Source of the DNA: Pedobacter frigiditerrae
GTDB lineage: Bacteria > Bacteroidota > Bacteroidia > Sphingobacteriales > Sphingobacteriaceae
Direction of reading: 5' to 3'
Assembly (NCBI RefSeq): GCF_004331645.1
Contig: NZ_SJSK01000001.1
Coordinates: forward strand, 186,001 to 250,000
DNA: 64,000 nt
Shown here: positions 38,701 through 46,469 of the stretch, one piece after another
How the letters are laid out: every line of letters starts with the position of its first letter
Position numbering within the stretch: position 1 is the stretch's first letter
The notes under the pieces: model-generated
The model's input: only the letters and a program-made list of their open reading frames with translations
Database searches by the model: none
What the model was told of the DNA's origin: nothing
Position numbers and translations under genes: made by a program

Positions 38701-39793
38701 GGTTTCGCCAAATACAATTACCCCTGCCTTAACCGTAAACGGAAATCAACTGAGGGGCTGTGCTCCCTTTACAGTTGACTTCATTAACAACACAAAAGGA
38801 GCGAGCCAATTTACTTATACTTATGGAGATGGCGTTGTGGACATAGTAAACACCTTACAAACAGAAGTTAGATCGCATACTTTTACAAGGGCTGGAACTT
38901 ACACAGTTACCATGGTTGCAAATAATGATTGTTCAACGGCTTCATCACAAGTAACTATTATTATAGATCCTCAACCAATAGTTGCTTTTAAAGCAAACAT
39001 AACTACAGGTTGTACTGGTTTAGCGGTTAAATTTACCAATAATACAGTTGGTGCAGTTAGTTACGCTTGGGACTTTGGCAATGGTAACACTTCTCGTGAT
39101 GCAGAACCAATATTCACATTTAATACCATTGGGCAGCATGACGTTACGTTAACTGCCTACAGTGACAGAGGTTGTCCAACTGTAGTTACAATACCAAATT
39201 ACATTACAATCGTAGCTCCACCAAATGCTGCATTTGCAATTTCCCCAGCAGCGGTAACCAGCATACCAAATTATACTTTCAAGTTTACAGACGAGAGTAC
39301 CAATGAACCCCAAACCTATAAATGGAGCTTTGGCGATGGTGACATTTCCTTACAAAGAGATCCTTCACATACTTATCGAGATACAGGAACTTATTTGGTT
39401 ACCATGAGAACTTACAATGAATATGGTTGTGTAGATAGTCTTCAGAAATACGTACAAATTGTAGGTGTTCCGGGTTATGTGTATGTGCCAAACTCATTCA
39501 TCCCGGGAGGCACAAGCTCTGAATTGCAAACTTTTACTGCCCTAGGTTCTGGCATTAAAAGCTGGAAAATGCAGGTATTTAACAAGTGGGGGCAGGTACT
39601 TTGGGAAACCACTAAGCTAAATGATGGCAAACCTGTTGAAGGATGGGATGGAAACTATAAAGGTATGCCCCAACCCCAGGGAATTTATTTCTGGAAAATA
39701 GATGTAGAACTGGTTAACGGCACAGAATGGAAGGGAATGACTTTTGGGAAATCTGTTCCAAAGCGAACGGGCGAAATATATTTAATTAGATGA
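32798..39793 (+). CDS. Giant secreted PKD-repeat protein with gliding/T9SS-type C-terminal domain
   Basis: A protein of about 2331 residues, with a GTG start and signal peptide (VRILFLSILCAVAFPVFA). The first 750 residues are beta-sandwich domains with Cys pairs. Ig-like repeats follow, including a tandem block with an exact 176-residue period starting at residue 1083. From about residue 1800 there are PKD-like domains (YDFDDG, YTYGDG, WDFGNG, WSFGDG). The last 100 residues (YVPNSFIPGG...VFNKWGQVLWE...GWDGNYKG...GIYFWKI) are the CHU_C/gliding-associated C-terminal domain, a signal for type IX secretion and surface attachment. It overlaps the porP/sprF-like gene, as is common for such cargo. 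It is probably an adhesin or surface-layer protein; the ligand is unknown. Confidence 0.93.
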   Translation: MKLVRILFLSILCAVAFPVFAQLNIGTIDPGPYSPGSTIAATFTIDPATCIAQGNIFRLRLSDASGNFAPGVVIGTYNSFYSTFVNGIIPVGTPAGLGYKLRIESSSPVLTTAVSNSFVIGIGSAVEAKITSVPISAANTETFGLCAGKNNNNFALTNESTAGTIVSATITNEISGGAPTTLAFLTPNQIFTAGLAHYTLVTKALMLDGRVATKAYFIINNQTVTAFSTSGNNVVCLPQGALEFSVDYTGTAGIQKNFPGDTYVVNWGDLTTTTYTLCDIIQSGGKVSHVYTQSSCGNVFSGSSGTEYNVFAVNISVENPFCGKVGAAISSTAKVIAKPINSFTTVTPSCTNTAVTFVNTSLQGEDPNTNSPGCTPNTVFYNWFVDGVLVWANRPISDNLVYTFTTNGTHTVRLESVSSGTCDADPFEMSICIQDSPKPSFTLPSATICLGSSIIPTNTSIVDNTCSNTANYSWSVSPSTGVSYGGGTSSSSQQPEFIFGNTGVYQVTLTISTPSCGSVSTLSQRVVVNEAPTATLSPNAALCSINTYDFNPTTPGPTRTTFSGTSFELANTYTWTITGGNFAFTGGSNQNTKYPSIQFLDYATYTVSVTHTNNCGSVTVNQTISFTPAPTVNAGADQAICFNDIVNLNGSVTGTALTRVWVGGSGIFSPNRNDINATYTPSAAEKAIGQVTLTLRATTTLPAPCDVIDDNIIITIKPLVTVNSANTKSICTGTDVAYAPTSATAGATYAWTATGSANAGGFTASGSGNINDILTNSNPTSNATVTYTITPTGNGCLGVPFTFTVTITPNPIVTPTAVSLNICSGQSAAITLASNLPNTKYTWTSAATVGVLGSSTNSTPTSANTINDILVNNTTTSGTVDYTITPISDEGCPGTPVTITITVEPQPTTPDAGADENICNATSFTLKGNQPTVGTGLWTQVSPFPGVTFTNPTQFDGTANGLLPGNTYIFRWTITGAASCSPKTDDVSITINPISVGGTTAGSATVCAGINTGTITLSGQTGNVIRWESSTDGGVTYPNIINNTTTSLTYTNLTTTTYFRAIVQSGVCATAISSAAIITVNQGAVGAIAGPDQNLCSVTSTVLAGNDPLTNTGLWTIISGQTGTSFVDASKYNTAVNGLVAGQTYSFRWTISGLAPCPASSDDVIVRIDLLSDGGITTGSTAVCAGNSNGQITVSGQVGSIVRWESSTDNFVTTTIINTTLPTINYTNLSTTTQYRAIVKNGSCGEAISTVATVTVNQGAVGALAGPDQNLCNVTSTVLAGNDPLTNTGSWSLTSGQTGVTFANASQFNTAVNGLVAGQTYTFRWTVSGLAPCPASSDDVDIKIDLPSNGGMTAGNTSVCAGNSNGQITVSGHVGNIVRWESSTDNFVTTSVINTTLPSINYVNLTTTTQYRAVVKNGSCGESLSTVATVTVNQGAVGAIAGPDQDLCNVTSTILAGNDPLTNTGSWTLISGQTSVTFANASQFNSAVNGLVGGQTYIFRWTISGVAPCPASSDDVMVNNLSALQNNIISTSATTNCTGQAITLTGSLPTGGSGTYSYVWQSSPTGAAPWTTITGQTARDLNITVSANLSYQRIVSSGACSTTSNIITIIALPPIANNTIAADQTICLTTTPNTITGSQPTGGDGTSYTYSWEQSTDNGNTWSVVPGINTQTYSPPAITQTTLYRRLVASSVCAGSSQSISNLIRITVNLNARAEFTYTNDIGCNPYLIDDNNIKAIPYPAQNATYTWYANGVIIGTGLTFPGYTIATDNASVVIRLVTTSSLGCLSDEMSHTFTTRPNVTASYTQSTAQGCGPLSVTFTNTTAITAGFTFEWRIDNVLVSVTADPGTLTFQADPAGKDKVYNISLRVTTPCGSNTATSTVTVRPMPVAAFLPSTTIGCSPLAIVFKNTSPGSNTFYSYDFDDGTTSPATTSKADVSHTFITDVVRDFNVKMTATNECGTDVRSIIIRVSPNTITPALTVNGNQLRGCAPFTVDFINNTKGASQFTYTYGDGVVDIVNTLQTEVRSHTFTRAGTYTVTMVANNDCSTASSQVTIIIDPQPIVAFKANITTGCTGLAVKFTNNTVGAVSYAWDFGNGNTSRDAEPIFTFNTIGQHDVTLTAYSDRGCPTVVTIPNYITIVAPPNAAFAISPAAVTSIPNYTFKFTDESTNEPQTYKWSFGDGDISLQRDPSHTYRDTGTYLVTMRTYNEYGCVDSLQKYVQIVGVPGYVYVPNSFIPGGTSSELQTFTALGSGIKSWKMQVFNKWGQVLWETTKLNDGKPVEGWDGNYKGMPQPQGIYFWKIDVELVNGTEWKGMTFGKSVPKRTGEIYLIR
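36044..37345 (+). repeat. Tandem coding repeat with exact 528-bp period
   Basis: The GAVGAxAGPDQ motif starts at 36044, 36572 and 37100, 528 bp (176 codons) apart each time. Two full units are followed by a half unit, and a more divergent unit precedes them. The strict period with high nucleotide similarity points to recent duplication. Confidence 0.85.
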
Positions 39794-40821
39794 TGAAAAG
39801 GATTTTTGTGGCGATTTTAAGTATTGGTTTTTGCTTTGGGTTTTTAATCACCAAGGCTCAGGACCATGTATTCTCTCAGTTTTTTAATGCGCCCATCTAT
39901 TTAAATCCATCACTTACTGGTCAATTCGATGGCGATTTAAGATTAAACATGATTTATCGAAACCAATGGAGTTCGTTAGGAGGGGATCTTTCCTACATCA
40001 ATGCATCTGTTGATGTTGCTGTACCTAAACTTGCTGGTGGTGTTGGTCTATCCTTTAATAGAAGTAGCGAAGGCGTAGCCTATCTTACAAAAAACAACGT
40101 TGCCGCCACTTATTCTTATAGTGTTGGTGGCGATGAATTCTTAGCATCTTTCGGTATACAGGCAGGCTTTACTAATAGAAGCATAGATTGGCGAAAATTA
40201 GTATTTAGTGATCAATTAGATAGAAGAATAGGTTACGATCCAAGCATAATTTCTTCCGCTCAATTACCAGAAGTTTCTAACCGCTTTTTCTTTGATCCCG
40301 CAGCTGGTGTAAATTTTGTTTACCGCAATGCGATGCTAGGGGCATCAGTTTATCACATTAATAGACCAGACGAATCTTTTAGCGGCACACAAGCAAGGCT
40401 ACCAGCCAGATTTGTAATTAATGCCAGTTTTAAAATGCCTTTAAGTTATAATTACAATTATTTGGAAGACGAAGGTGCTTTTTTAATCCCTTCTGTAGTT
40501 TATTACAAACAAGGCAATGTAAGTTCCATTAGTGCTGGGGCACAATTTAAGTACAGAGGTTTTAATGCCGGTGCTTGGTACAGAACCAACCAACAAGGAG
40601 GTTCAGATGCATTTGTACTTTCGCTTATTGTAGATGTTTTTCTGCAACGTAGAGATACCGAGAAAATAAGATTTGGCGTAAGCCATGATGCCACAACCTC
40701 AAAAATCAATTACACCAATACCAGTGGTACAACTGAAGGTAGTATTGGTTACGAAAAGTATTGGGCAAATAGTACCCGAACCAAAAAGTACAATGGATTA
40801 AGGTGTTCTGCTTTTTATTAA
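39790..40821 (+). CDS. PorP/SprF-family type IX secretion-associated membrane protein
   Basis: A 343-residue outer-membrane beta-barrel type protein. A signal peptide ends near ITKAQ, followed by DHVFSQFFNAPIYLNPSLTGQF, the standard opening of the PorP/SprF family. The sequence then alternates amphipathic strands and ends in an aromatic residue (RCSAFY), as outer-membrane proteins do. SprF-like partners are needed for export of the large adhesin encoded next to them. The start codon overlaps the stop of the giant PKD protein gene, so the two are translationally coupled, supporting a cargo and partner relationship. Confidence 0.9.
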   Translation: MMKRIFVAILSIGFCFGFLITKAQDHVFSQFFNAPIYLNPSLTGQFDGDLRLNMIYRNQWSSLGGDLSYINASVDVAVPKLAGGVGLSFNRSSEGVAYLTKNNVAATYSYSVGGDEFLASFGIQAGFTNRSIDWRKLVFSDQLDRRIGYDPSIISSAQLPEVSNRFFFDPAAGVNFVYRNAMLGASVYHINRPDESFSGTQARLPARFVINASFKMPLSYNYNYLEDEGAFLIPSVVYYKQGNVSSISAGAQFKYRGFNAGAWYRTNQQGGSDAFVLSLIVDVFLQRRDTEKIRFGVSHDATTSKINYTNTSGTTEGSIGYEKYWANSTRTKKYNGLRCSAFY

Positions 40822-40904
40822 TCGTGATTAGTTAATTTAAAAAATGCCAAAGGCATTCCCCTTAAGCAATGTCCTTAAACTAAGGAAACAAAATTAAAAA
40901 AGAT

Positions 40905-40984
40905 GTCATCCTGAGCGTAGTCGAAGGAATCTTTTTTGATTTTTTAGCTGAATTAAATTAGTCTTCGACTACGCTCAGACTGAC
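40905..40984. repeat. REP-like inverted repeat, GTCATCCTGAGCGTAG family
   Basis: The left arm (40905-40928) reads GTCATCCTGAGCGTAGTCGA and onwards; the right arm (40963-40984) is its near-perfect complement. It can fold into a long hairpin, with T-runs in the loop, and probably ends the porP/sprF transcript. Confidence 0.75.
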
Positions 40985-41251
40985 AACACCTCTTAACTTA
41001 CTGCCATTGCCCCTTGGAACAATGACAGCATTTCATAGTTACTGAAGTCCCGCCATACGCTAAATCTTTTTGTTTACCGTCATTTCGACTGCAAGGAGAA
41101 CCCCAAAGGGCTCAGCGAAGCTAAATCTGTATGTTGGTGATCAACTAACCTAAACCCTGAGGCAAAAACAAAAAGTATTTCTGCTTCTATCGGGTTTAAA
41201 TACCCGAGGCAGCGTTTCGATAACGTGAAGTAATAAAAATAGCTAAATAAA
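40985..41251. other. Non-coding spacer before the ArsR operon
   Basis: No gene seen. It contains a fragment of a REP-like element (GTCATTTCGACTGCAAGGAG near 41081) and a CGGGT-TTAAAT-ACCCG palindrome at 41191-41206. Confidence 0.45.
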
Positions 41252-41299
41252 TTTGCGTAGTCAAATGACTTCACATATATTTGTAGTCAAATAGCTACA
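41252..41299 (+). promoter_or_regulatory. Promoter with twin operators of the ArsR operon
   Basis: A complete Bacteroidota promoter: TTTG at 41252-41255, 20 bp, then TATATTTG at 41276-41283. Two operator-like repeats starting TAGTCAAAT lie at 41258 and 41284, 26 bp apart. The first is the palindrome AGTCA-AA-TGACT, placed between the -33 and -7 boxes; the second sits on the start of transcription. This is an ideal layout for repression by the ArsR protein encoded 2 bases later. Confidence 0.7.
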
Positions 41300-41300
41300 T

Positions 41301-41618
41301 ATGAATTTAAGAAGAGATATTTTTCAAGCCATCGCAGACCCAACCAGAAGGACTATCCTGCTCCTATTGGCATCCCAATCAATGACAGCTGGTGCAATTG
41401 CTTCCAACTTCGATACAGCCAGACCAACTATTTCCAAACACATTCAAATTTTAACTGAATGCGAACTTTTGCGCCAAGAACAAAAAGGAAGGGAAATTTC
41501 TTACCACTTTAATCCAAACAAGATGAAAGAGATTGCAGAGTGGTTGCTCCCATTTGCCAAAATGTGGGATGACAAGTTTAATAAATTGGAGGCCGTAATG
41601 AAAAACTATAAATCGTAG
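41301..41618 (+). CDS. ArsR-family winged-helix repressor
   Basis: A 105-residue DNA-binding protein. The winged helix covers nearly the whole chain: [22 protein letters not shown], the recognition helix [13 protein letters not shown] and the wing [15 protein letters not shown]. There are no CxC metal-binding cysteines of the arsenic/cadmium-sensing kind, so the inducer is unlikely to be a metal. It heads a five-gene operon with AHSA1, DoxX-like, YdeI-like and DUF4256 genes and likely represses it through the twin operators just upstream. ArsR-AHSA1 pairs are frequent in bacteria, but their ligand is generally unknown. Confidence 0.9.
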   Translation: MNLRRDIFQAIADPTRRTILLLLASQSMTAGAIASNFDTARPTISKHIQILTECELLRQEQKGREISYHFNPNKMKEIAEWLLPFAKMWDDKFNKLEAVMKNYKS

Positions 41619-41622
41619 AAAT

Positions 41623-42090
41623 ATGGAACTAAAAACAAAAATCCACGCAGAAGATGGCAAGCAAGAAATCGTAATTACCAGAGAATTTGATTTGCCTTTG
41701 CAATTGCTTTTTAAAGCTTATGTAGAACCAGAAATTGTTGAGCAATGGATGGGTACAAAAGTGCTGAAACTAGAGAGTAAACAACATGGTTCTTGGCAAT
41801 TCGAAACGTCAAATCCTCAAGGAATAGTGGTATTTAGAGCAAATGGTACAATCCATGAATTTGTTCCTAACCAAAAAATCACTCGTACTTTTAAAATGGA
41901 GAACACGCCATTTCCAGTTCAACTTGAATTTTTAGAATTTGAGCAATTAACCGAAAGCACCAGCAAACTAACCATACACACCGTGTATAAATCAATTGCA
42001 TTTAGAGACCAAATGTTAGCGTTACCTTTTGCTCAAGGCTTAAATATGGCGCATAATCGCTTACAAGAAATCGTAAATAAATTAAAATAA
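41623..42090 (+). CDS. SRPBCC/AHSA1-domain protein
   Basis: A 155-residue START-like fold protein of the AHSA1 (Aha1 C-terminal-like) group. Landmarks are ITREFDLPLQLLFKAYVEPEIVEQWMGTKV near the start and a final helix after ALPFAQGLNMAHNRLQEIV. These proteins have a deep hydrophobic cavity and are thought to bind small lipophilic ligands; the ligand is not known here. The gene is four bases behind the ArsR repressor, a pairing that suggests the protein handles or senses whatever relieves repression. This is inference from context. Confidence 0.88.
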   Translation: MELKTKIHAEDGKQEIVITREFDLPLQLLFKAYVEPEIVEQWMGTKVLKLESKQHGSWQFETSNPQGIVVFRANGTIHEFVPNQKITRTFKMENTPFPVQLEFLEFEQLTESTSKLTIHTVYKSIAFRDQMLALPFAQGLNMAHNRLQEIVNKLK

Positions 42091-42096
42091 CATATC

Positions 42097-42480
42097 ATGA
42101 CAAAGAGAAATAAAATTATCTATTGGGTAGCTACAATTTGGCTTGCGCTAGGAATGTTATCAACCGGAGTTGTACAACTCATTAAAATGAAAGAAGAAGT
42201 CGATATGATGACTCATTTAGGTTATCCATTATATTTTCTAACGCTATTAGGCATTTGGAAAGTCTTAGGTGTTATAGCCATACTTATTCCAAAATTCCCT
42301 TTATTAAAAGAATGGACATATGCTGGTTTTTTCTTCGCCATGTCTGGCGCTATCTTTTCTCATCTAGCTATTGGAGATGGCACTAAAGATTTTTTCGGCC
42401 CCACATTATTGTTAATCTTGATTTTAGTATCTTGGTATTTCAGACCTGATGATAGAAAAACCATTTCAATTAAACCATAA
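42097..42480 (+). CDS. DoxX-like family membrane protein
   Basis: A 127-residue integral membrane protein with four hydrophobic helices. The opening (IIYWVATIWLALGMLSTGVVQL) and the central LTLLGIWKVLGVIAILIP are typical of the DoxX-like family. It is the third gene of the ArsR operon, six bases after the AHSA1 gene. DoxX relatives have been linked to redox homeostasis in some bacteria, but no activity is established for this branch. Confidence 0.85.
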   Translation: MTKRNKIIYWVATIWLALGMLSTGVVQLIKMKEEVDMMTHLGYPLYFLTLLGIWKVLGVIAILIPKFPLLKEWTYAGFFFAMSGAIFSHLAIGDGTKDFFGPTLLLILILVSWYFRPDDRKTISIKP

Positions 42481-42486
42481 AAGAAC

Positions 42487-43062
42487 ATGAATCCGAAGGT
42501 TGATTTTTACTTCAATAAATCTAAGTGGCAACAAGAACTAACACAGTTAAGAACAATTGCGCTTGATACTGGGCTTACTGAAGAATTGAAATGGGGTTGC
42601 CCTTGTTACATGCTCCAAAACAAGAATATTGTGCTGATACACGAGTTTAAGGAATATTGTGCTTTCCTCTTTTTTAAAGGCATTTTATTAAAGGATAGCA
42701 AGGGCATTTTAATTCAACAAACAAAAAATGTGCAAGTAGCGCGGCAAATTCGCTTTACCAATCTTTTAGAAATAATAGAAATGCAAGATACCTTGAAAGC
42801 CTATATTTTTGAAGCCATCGAAGTAGAAAAAGCTGGGCTAAAAGTACCTTTGAAAAAGACTGAAGCATTTGCCATTGCCGATGAATTTCAACATACGCTA
42901 AACACAATACCAGCTATAAAAACTGCTTTTGAGGCATTAACACCAGGCAGGCAGAGAGCGTATTTATTACATTTTTCTCAACCTAAATTAGCTAAAACTA
43001 GGGAATCGAGAGTTGAGAAATACCTGCCCAAAATATTGGACGGCAAAGGATTAGATGATTAA
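42487..43062 (+). CDS. YdeI-like DUF1801/OmdA-domain protein
   Basis: A 191-residue cytoplasmic protein. The N-terminal part (KWGCPCYMLQNKNIVLIHEFKEYCAFLFFKGILLKD) is a DUF1801 fold. The C-terminal part (IPAIKTAFEALTPGRQRAYLLHFSQPKLAKTRESRVEKYL) is the YdeI/OmdA-type bacteriocin-resistance-associated domain. Biochemical function is unknown. It is the fourth gene of the ArsR operon, six bases after the DoxX-like gene. The conserved PGRQRAY and ESRVEKY stretches make the family call secure. Confidence 0.85.
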   Translation: MNPKVDFYFNKSKWQQELTQLRTIALDTGLTEELKWGCPCYMLQNKNIVLIHEFKEYCAFLFFKGILLKDSKGILIQQTKNVQVARQIRFTNLLEIIEMQDTLKAYIFEAIEVEKAGLKVPLKKTEAFAIADEFQHTLNTIPAIKTAFEALTPGRQRAYLLHFSQPKLAKTRESRVEKYLPKILDGKGLDD

Positions 43063-43077
43063 CAAAGTATCAATACC

Positions 43078-43635
43078 ATGAAAAATAAATTATCACCAGA
43101 ACAACATACAGAGCTAGTAAACCTATTAAAAGCTCGCTTTGAGAAAAACATGAATCGTCACAAAGACATTGTGTGGGATAAAGTACAAGCTAAATTAGAT
43201 GCTAGTCCTGAAAAAATGTGGTCGTTAGATGAAATGGAAACTACGGGCGGAGAACCGGATGTTGTTGGTTATGATGAAAAAACCAATGAGTTTATCTTTT
43301 ATGATTGCTCTGCAGAAAGCCCAAAAGGACGCAGGAGCATTTGTTACGACCATGAAGCTTTAGAAGCAAGGAAAGAACACAAACCTGAAAATAGCGCTAT
43401 TAATATGGCTGCAGGTATGGGAATTGCACTTTTAACAGAAGAACAATATAGATCATTGCAACAGTTGGGCAATTTCGACTTAAAAACATCTAGTTGGATA
43501 GTAACCCCTCCCGCTATTAGAAAATTGAAAGGTGCACTTTTTGCAGACAGACGCTATGATACTATTTTTGTTTACCATAATGGCGCAGAATCTTATTATG
43601 CCGCCAGAGGGTTTCGTGGCTCATTGAGAATTTAA
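43078..43635 (+). CDS. DUF4256-domain protein
   Basis: A 185-residue soluble protein belonging to DUF4256. Conserved stretches include LEMxTxGEPDVV-like (MEMETTGGEPDVVGYD-type, seen here as DEMETTGGEPDVVGYDE), FYDCSAESPKGRRSICYD and SSWIVTPPAIRKLKGALF. It has no signal peptide or membrane helix. It is the last gene of the ArsR operon, 15 bases after the YdeI-like gene, and is followed by an inverted repeat that may terminate transcription. No function is known for the family. Confidence 0.85.
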   Translation: MKNKLSPEQHTELVNLLKARFEKNMNRHKDIVWDKVQAKLDASPEKMWSLDEMETTGGEPDVVGYDEKTNEFIFYDCSAESPKGRRSICYDHEALEARKEHKPENSAINMAAGMGIALLTEEQYRSLQQLGNFDLKTSSWIVTPPAIRKLKGALFADRRYDTIFVYHNGAESYYAARGFRGSLRI

Positions 43636-43653
43636 GTAACTATAAAGTTTGCT

Positions 43654-43698
43654 GTTCGAGATTTGTCCCGAAGGGACTCCATTGGAGCAATCTCGAAC
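43654..43698. repeat. Inverted repeat after the ArsR operon
   Basis: Perfect 10-bp arms GTTCGAGATT (43654-43663) and AATCTCGAAC (43689-43698), with an inner TCCCGAAGGGA stem. It may act as a terminator or belong to the dispersed repeat family. Confidence 0.6.
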
Positions 43699-43815
43699 CT
43701 CCTATCTCTGGATTTTCATCCACCAAAATTTAGGTATCCTTAAAACTTTACACCCAAAACACACGTTATTTAAATATTAATTTCGAACTTGTTTTTCAAC
43801 TCGAGTTTACTATTT

Positions 43816-44472
43816 ATGGATAACATTTTACAAAACAGTCATTTCCTTACGCAGAGCGAAGTCAACAAATTTTTAATAGCAACGTTGCTTTGCGGATTAA
43901 TTGGTTTAGAACGGGAGTTTAGAAGCAAGCAAGCCGGATTAAAAACAATGATCATGATTGGTTTGGGCTCTACCCTATTCACCATTTTATCTGTGAAGAT
44001 TGGCTTAAATAGTCAGGATAGAATTGCATCTAATATTGTAACCGGAATTGGTTTTTTAGGTGCGGGTGTTATTTTTAAAGAAGATAATCAAGTAAAGGGC
44101 TTAACCACAGCTTGTGTAATATGGATAGTTGCGGCAATTGGAATGGCGGTGGGCAGCGATTATTACGAACAAGCCATCGGTGTAACATTTGTAGTTTTAC
44201 TAGCGCTATTAATATTCCCTTATGTAGAGAATTTTGTAGAGCGTCGTTTTACCAAAAGAACTTACCGCATTGTAAAAAGATATGAAAATGAAAGTTTAGA
44301 TGATTATGAAGAATACATCAGAAACTCCAAATTAAAATTAAGCAGGGGCAAGCAAGAATTAGCCAATGGCATTATCAGCGGCAGCTGGACTGCAGTCGGC
44401 AGCCCAAAAAACCATCAAAAATTTGTAGACAGAATGCTGCAGGACACAAAAATTATTGCGTTTGATTTTTAA
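43816..44472 (+). CDS. MgtC/SapB-family membrane protein
   Basis: A 218-residue protein; the ATG at 43816 (MDNILQNSHFL) is preferred over an upstream TTG-type frame start. The family signature LLCGLIGLEREFRSKQAGLKTMIMIGLGSTLFT is followed by GIGFLGAGVIFKE and LTTACVIWIVAAIGMAVG, giving four or five membrane helices. A hydrophilic C-terminal domain of about 80 residues follows. MgtC-like proteins are tied to growth at low magnesium and to membrane potential or ATP-synthase control; the role in this organism is unproven. Its 3' end overlaps the convergent RDD gene by 20 bases. Confidence 0.9.
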   Translation: MDNILQNSHFLTQSEVNKFLIATLLCGLIGLEREFRSKQAGLKTMIMIGLGSTLFTILSVKIGLNSQDRIASNIVTGIGFLGAGVIFKEDNQVKGLTTACVIWIVAAIGMAVGSDYYEQAIGVTFVVLLALLIFPYVENFVERRFTKRTYRIVKRYENESLDDYEEYIRNSKLKLSRGKQELANGIISGSWTAVGSPKNHQKFVDRMLQDTKIIAFDF

Positions 44473-44944
44473 GTGCTGAGAAAAAAACATCTTTTCTTAC
44501 TTGAAGGGCTAATAACTTTTCATCAACAACCATGGTATGAGACCAACTGTCATGCCAGGGCTTGCATGGATTACCAAATGCACTAAATGCATCAAAAGGA
44601 ATCGCTCTAATAAAATTTCTAATAATGGCTTTTCCGATACTTAAACTTGAACCATCCTCATCAATTACCCTAGTTCCTGTAATTAGTTTACCTATAGATT
44701 TGCCTTGAGAAGCAATTTCAGTAAAAGACATTATAGTACCATAAAATATCATACCAACTATTCGTTCTGAAAGCCCCCCGATACTTGATCCTGATATGAG
44801 ACCTGGAGATATAAGTTCAAGTGTAAAACCCATCAAAAACAAGACCGTAAAAACCACAACTGAATCTATGAGATAGTTGATAAATCTTTTGCTCATACTT
44901 GCTCTACAATATTCTAAATTAAGGCTGTTTTCCTTGAATTCCAT
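44453..44944 (-). CDS. RDD-family membrane protein
   Basis: A 163-residue membrane protein with the RDD hallmark arginine in SMSKRFINYLIDSVVVF, the aspartate in the same helix, and a third helix region with GKSIGKLITGTRVIDEDG. Three membrane segments are visible. A C-terminal WHDSWSHTMVV motif is usual for Bacteroidota RDD proteins. Function is unknown; some RDD proteins have been linked to ion transport. It is convergent with and overlaps the MgtC gene. A second RDD protein is encoded at 56411. Confidence 0.88.
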   Translation of the reverse strand: MEFKENSLNLEYCRASMSKRFINYLIDSVVVFTVLFLMGFTLELISPGLISGSSIGGLSERIVGMIFYGTIMSFTEIASQGKSIGKLITGTRVIDEDGSSLSIGKAIIRNFIRAIPFDAFSAFGNPCKPWHDSWSHTMVVDEKLLALQVRKDVFFSALKNQTQ

Positions 44945-45002
44945 TATGAGATACGCTATTTAAGGTTAGTAAATTGCTTTAAATTAGTAAAATATTCCTT
45001 TA

Positions 45003-46403
45003 TTAATCCATCTTAAAAACCAAAGTATGTTTCAAATCCTTCACTCCTGTTGGCAAAATGATTTCTAAATTATTGCCTATCTGTTTCCATTTCAAGTTTG
45101 ATTTTAATCCTAACAATGTTAGTTTTTTAGGCATTTTTGGTGGCGATTTAATTGTAACTTTTGATGAAGCTACATTTTTATCATCTATTAAATAAAGTGC
45201 GTAAATATTCCCATTTTTGCTTTTAGTGAAACAAACATTTTCGGTTTTGTAAGGAGCAATTGGTTGAGTAGAATAAATGGCTTCTTTGTTAATTGCCATC
45301 CAATTCCCAACTTCTGTTAACCTTTGTAAAACGGGCTCAGGGAATGTTCCATCAGGTTTCGGGCCAACATCTAGTAAGAAGTTTCCGCCTTTGGCAACAA
45401 TATCCACTAATAAGTGGATTAAAGTATTGGTACTTTTATAATTATCATTTGGCACATAACCCCAAGCATCACCCATTGTCATACAGGTTTCCCAAGGATA
45501 ATTTAATGGCTTTTCGGGTATCTTTTGCTCTGGTGTTTGGTAATTCTCATATTCGCCATGAACCGTTCTATCTACCATAATTAATCCAGGCTGTTTTCTC
45601 CGTGCCATATTGGCTATATTAGGCATATTTATGTCTTGGTCCCAAGCTGGAATTGGTGCACCCCAAGACAAAACCTCTTCATTAACCGTTGCTTTTGGCC
45701 TAACCCAACCTCCATCTAACCATAATATATCTACTGAGCCATAATCACTCATTAACTCCTCAATTTGGTTATAGGTAAATTTCTTAAAATTATCCCAGCG
45801 TTGTGGATGCAAGCGAATATCATAATTGTTATTCCTGTCTGGTGTTGCGTATCTCGGCCACCAATAGTTTTCATTATGCCAATCTGGTTTAGAAAAATAA
45901 GCACCAATCATAAATCCTTCTTTTCTAAAAGCCGAAAAAACTTCTTTGGTGATGTTGGCTTTAGCATTTGTGGCAAAAGGAACATCCCTCCCAGTAATTT
46001 TGTAATCTGATTGCTTAGTGTCAAACATTGCAAAGCCATCATGGTGTTTGGTAGTAAAAACCACATATTGCATCCCTGCTTTTTTAGCATAACTAGCCCA
46101 AATAGTCGGGTCAAAATTTACAGGATTAAACTGTTTATTAAGGTCGAAATACCATTTTTTATATTCCTCATAATTTTTGGTGCTATCGCGAGGAATCCAG
46201 CTTGCATCTTCAGAATTTATGCTCCATGATTCTACAATCCCGGGAATGCTATAAATTCCCCAATGCATAAACAGGCCAAATTTTTTATCTCCCCATTGGG
46301 ATAATTTAGCCGCCACTTTTTCATCGGTTGGTGCTTTGTAGGTTTGAGAAACCGCTAAAAAACTGATAAAAACAAGACAAAATATAATAATTATTCTATT
46401 CAT
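45003..46403 (-). CDS. Alpha-L-fucosidase, GH29
   Basis: A 466-residue exported glycosidase. A signal peptide (about residues 1-19, ending AVSQ) is followed by a TIM barrel with GH29 landmarks: [31 protein letters not shown], and the nucleophile aspartate in [12 protein letters not shown]-terminal beta-sandwich follows. It removes alpha-L-fucose from oligosaccharides or glycoconjugates. It stands alone on the minus strand, divergent from sdaA; with the GH92 gene 15 kb away it suggests use of host- or plant-type glycans, but no SusCD pair lies beside it. Confidence 0.93.
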   Translation of the reverse strand: MNRIIIIFCLVFISFLAVSQTYKAPTDEKVAAKLSQWGDKKFGLFMHWGIYSIPGIVESWSINSEDASWIPRDSTKNYEEYKKWYFDLNKQFNPVNFDPTIWASYAKKAGMQYVVFTTKHHDGFAMFDTKQSDYKITGRDVPFATNAKANITKEVFSAFRKEGFMIGAYFSKPDWHNENYWWPRYATPDRNNNYDIRLHPQRWDNFKKFTYNQIEELMSDYGSVDILWLDGGWVRPKATVNEEVLSWGAPIPAWDQDINMPNIANMARRKQPGLIMVDRTVHGEYENYQTPEQKIPEKPLNYPWETCMTMGDAWGYVPNDNYKSTNTLIHLLVDIVAKGGNFLLDVGPKPDGTFPEPVLQRLTEVGNWMAINKEAIYSTQPIAPYKTENVCFTKSKNGNIYALYLIDDKNVASSKVTIKSPPKMPKKLTLLGLKSNLKWKQIGNNLEIILPTGVKDLKHTLVFKMD

Positions 46404-46456
46404 TTAAACGTTCTAAACTTCGTATCACAAAATACACAAATATCATTAAAAGTACA

Positions 46457-46464
46457 TAGCTTTG
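46457..46464 (+). promoter_or_regulatory. -7 promoter element of sdaA (TAGCTTTG)
   Basis: TAGCTTTG matches TAnnTTTG and overlaps the GTG at 46464, which therefore cannot be the start. The ATG at 46470 begins five bases after the element, so the mRNA should be leaderless or nearly so. Confidence 0.5.
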
Positions 46465-46469
46465 TGCCC

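Noticed and set aside
41080..41274. 64-codon minus-strand frame before the ArsR gene
   Set aside because: It overlaps the ArsR promoter, the first operator and a REP-like fragment; the frame looks fortuitous.
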